The position numbers were made by a program, and so were the translations under genes. From assembly GCF_010692325.1 (NCBI RefSeq), contig NZ_JAAHHW010000021.1:1-64000 (forward strand): DNA of 64,000 bases, given 5' to 3'. Positions 63,097 to 64,000 of this stretch are shown here, one piece after another. This DNA comes from Moorena sp. SIO3I8. GTDB taxonomy: Bacteria > Cyanobacteriota > Cyanobacteriia > Cyanobacteriales > Coleofasciculaceae. The notes beneath the pieces were generated by a model. It searched no databases and was not told the DNA's origin. It worked only from the letters and a program-made list of their open reading frames with translations. Within the stretch, counting starts at the first letter, position 1; each line of letters opens with the position of its first letter.

Positions 63097-64000
63097 TGAC
63101 CAGAAACGTCCATGACCAAAAGCCCATCCAATGTCTTAAAAAACTCCTCGACCCCCTGGGGAAGGTAGAAACGAACTGGGAAGTGCCTGGGGAAGTTCAA
63201 GAAATTGATGTTTACTTTTTGCCATCCCAGGCACTAGCCACCAATGGACAAAGCCTGGGATTACTCGGAAAACTGGTGACAACCCCTGTAATGTTTGAAC
63301 CGTTCCGCAACCCAGTTACTCAATTTGAAGTCCTCAGTTGTATCGGTAAACTGGCCCAGGTTCATGATCAAGTTTTCCGTGAGGCTAAGCGGGCTAATGC
63401 CCAAGTTAGGGTGACAGAACTGCCTCGTTTATGGATTCTTTCCCCAACCGCTTCGGAAGAGTTTTTAGAAAGCTTTAATTTTCAACCAGATCTAGTTAAT
63501 TATCCCAAGGGGATGTACTTTCTGGGGAAATCCTTGTATACGGCGATTGTGGCGATTCACCAACTACCAGTGACCCCGGAAACCTTATGGTTGAGAATTC
63601 TCGGTAGAGGTAGAGTGCAACAGCAAGCAATTGAGGAGTTGAAATCCCTACCGAACGGGAGTCAGCACAAAGACAATATCCTAGAATTAGTATATGACAT
63701 GCTGGCGATATTAGACGCACGTATCAAACAAAATCAAAACCTTGAGGAAGATGACCGGGAGTTAATCATGCAATTATCTCAGATATATCAACAACGACTG
63801 GAATTGGCTACCGAGCTTGGCAGACAAGAGGGAATAGTGCAAGGTAAACAAGAAGGAATAGTGCAAGGCAAACAAGAGGGACTAGTCGAGGGCAAACAAG
63901 AAGGACTAGTCCAAGGTAGGCAAAACGAACGCCGTAGTATGGTCACCTACTTATTGCGTAGCCGTTTTGGTGAACTAGACCAGGAACTGCTGGGAATTAT
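63097..64000 (+). CDS. Uncharacterised protein with EGIVQGKQ repeats, copy 2 (partial)
   Basis: A tandem duplicate of the gene at 61967, starting MTRNVHDQKPIQCLKKLLDP, with an open frame to the window edge. The first half differs from copy 1 by scattered bases, whereas from about 63590 on the DNA is nearly the same base for base as copy 1 (62459 on) for about 270 bp. The octapeptide array has four units here. The 3' end is cut by the window limit. Confidence 0.8.

Overview
The window looks like chromosomal DNA of a filamentous, repeat-rich cyanobacterium, most like Moorena/Moorea or another large-genome Oscillatoriales; the genus is inference. Supporting signs are frequent HIP1 octamers (GCGATCGC), a high-light-inducible chlorophyll-binding protein, a CGLD27-type protein, a tRNA-fMet gene split by a group I intron, several giant WD40 NTPases, and very many heptanucleotide tandem arrays (STRRs) between genes.

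Layout. 1-8.4 kb holds housekeeping genes: family 4 uracil-DNA glycosylase, a phosphoribosyltransferase, KptA, a DEDDh exonuclease, a sodium:solute symporter with a small membrane partner, and an orphan C5-cytosine methyltransferase. 8.4-16 kb is an accessory stretch with a MITE-like element, an 18-bp minisatellite, a TPS-type hemagglutinin-like exoprotein with about ten internal repeats, and an RTX-ended repeat protein. 17-24.6 kb has a sulfotransferase/ChrA pair, a PhnD-like lipoprotein and a large chemoreceptor. 25-26.8 kb is a TnpB-only IS605-type element with a divergent ribbon-helix-helix gene. 27-31.9 kb holds an NB-ARC/WD40 protein and an Rpn-like nuclease protein. 34.3-39.5 kb is a giant P-loop NTPase/WD40/TPR gene whose coding frame is interrupted twice by in-frame stops. 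40-45 kb carries the intron-containing initiator tRNA, then asparaginase, CGLD27, RsfS and YqeK in one orientation, then alanine dehydrogenase. 45-48 kb has structured repeat DNA, an hli gene and an IS607-type element (dead resolvase, intact TnpB). 48-55 kb has a MerR regulator overlapping a secreted WD40 protein, an RNase HI-like protein and a DUF1800/DUF1501 pair. 55.4-61.5 kb is a translationally coupled ATPase plus TPR-NTPase-WD40 module, followed by two tandem copies of a restriction-fold-like gene.

Three WD40 NTPases (27.1, 34.3 and 55.4 kb) resemble STAND/NLR-type receptors. Their domain order (N-terminal adaptor, P-loop NTPase, transmembrane helix in two of them, 14-16 WD40 blades) suggests sensing or conflict roles, but no effector is proven. 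The most unusual observations are: two in-frame stops in an otherwise continuous 5.1-kb NTPase-WD40 gene; a palindromic element present twice whose stems differ by four compensated base pairs, one copy with a second palindrome nested in its loop; small dispersed repeats inserted in frame into proteins; a 68-bp higher-order minisatellite; and a recurring motif that borders heptamer arrays at several loci.
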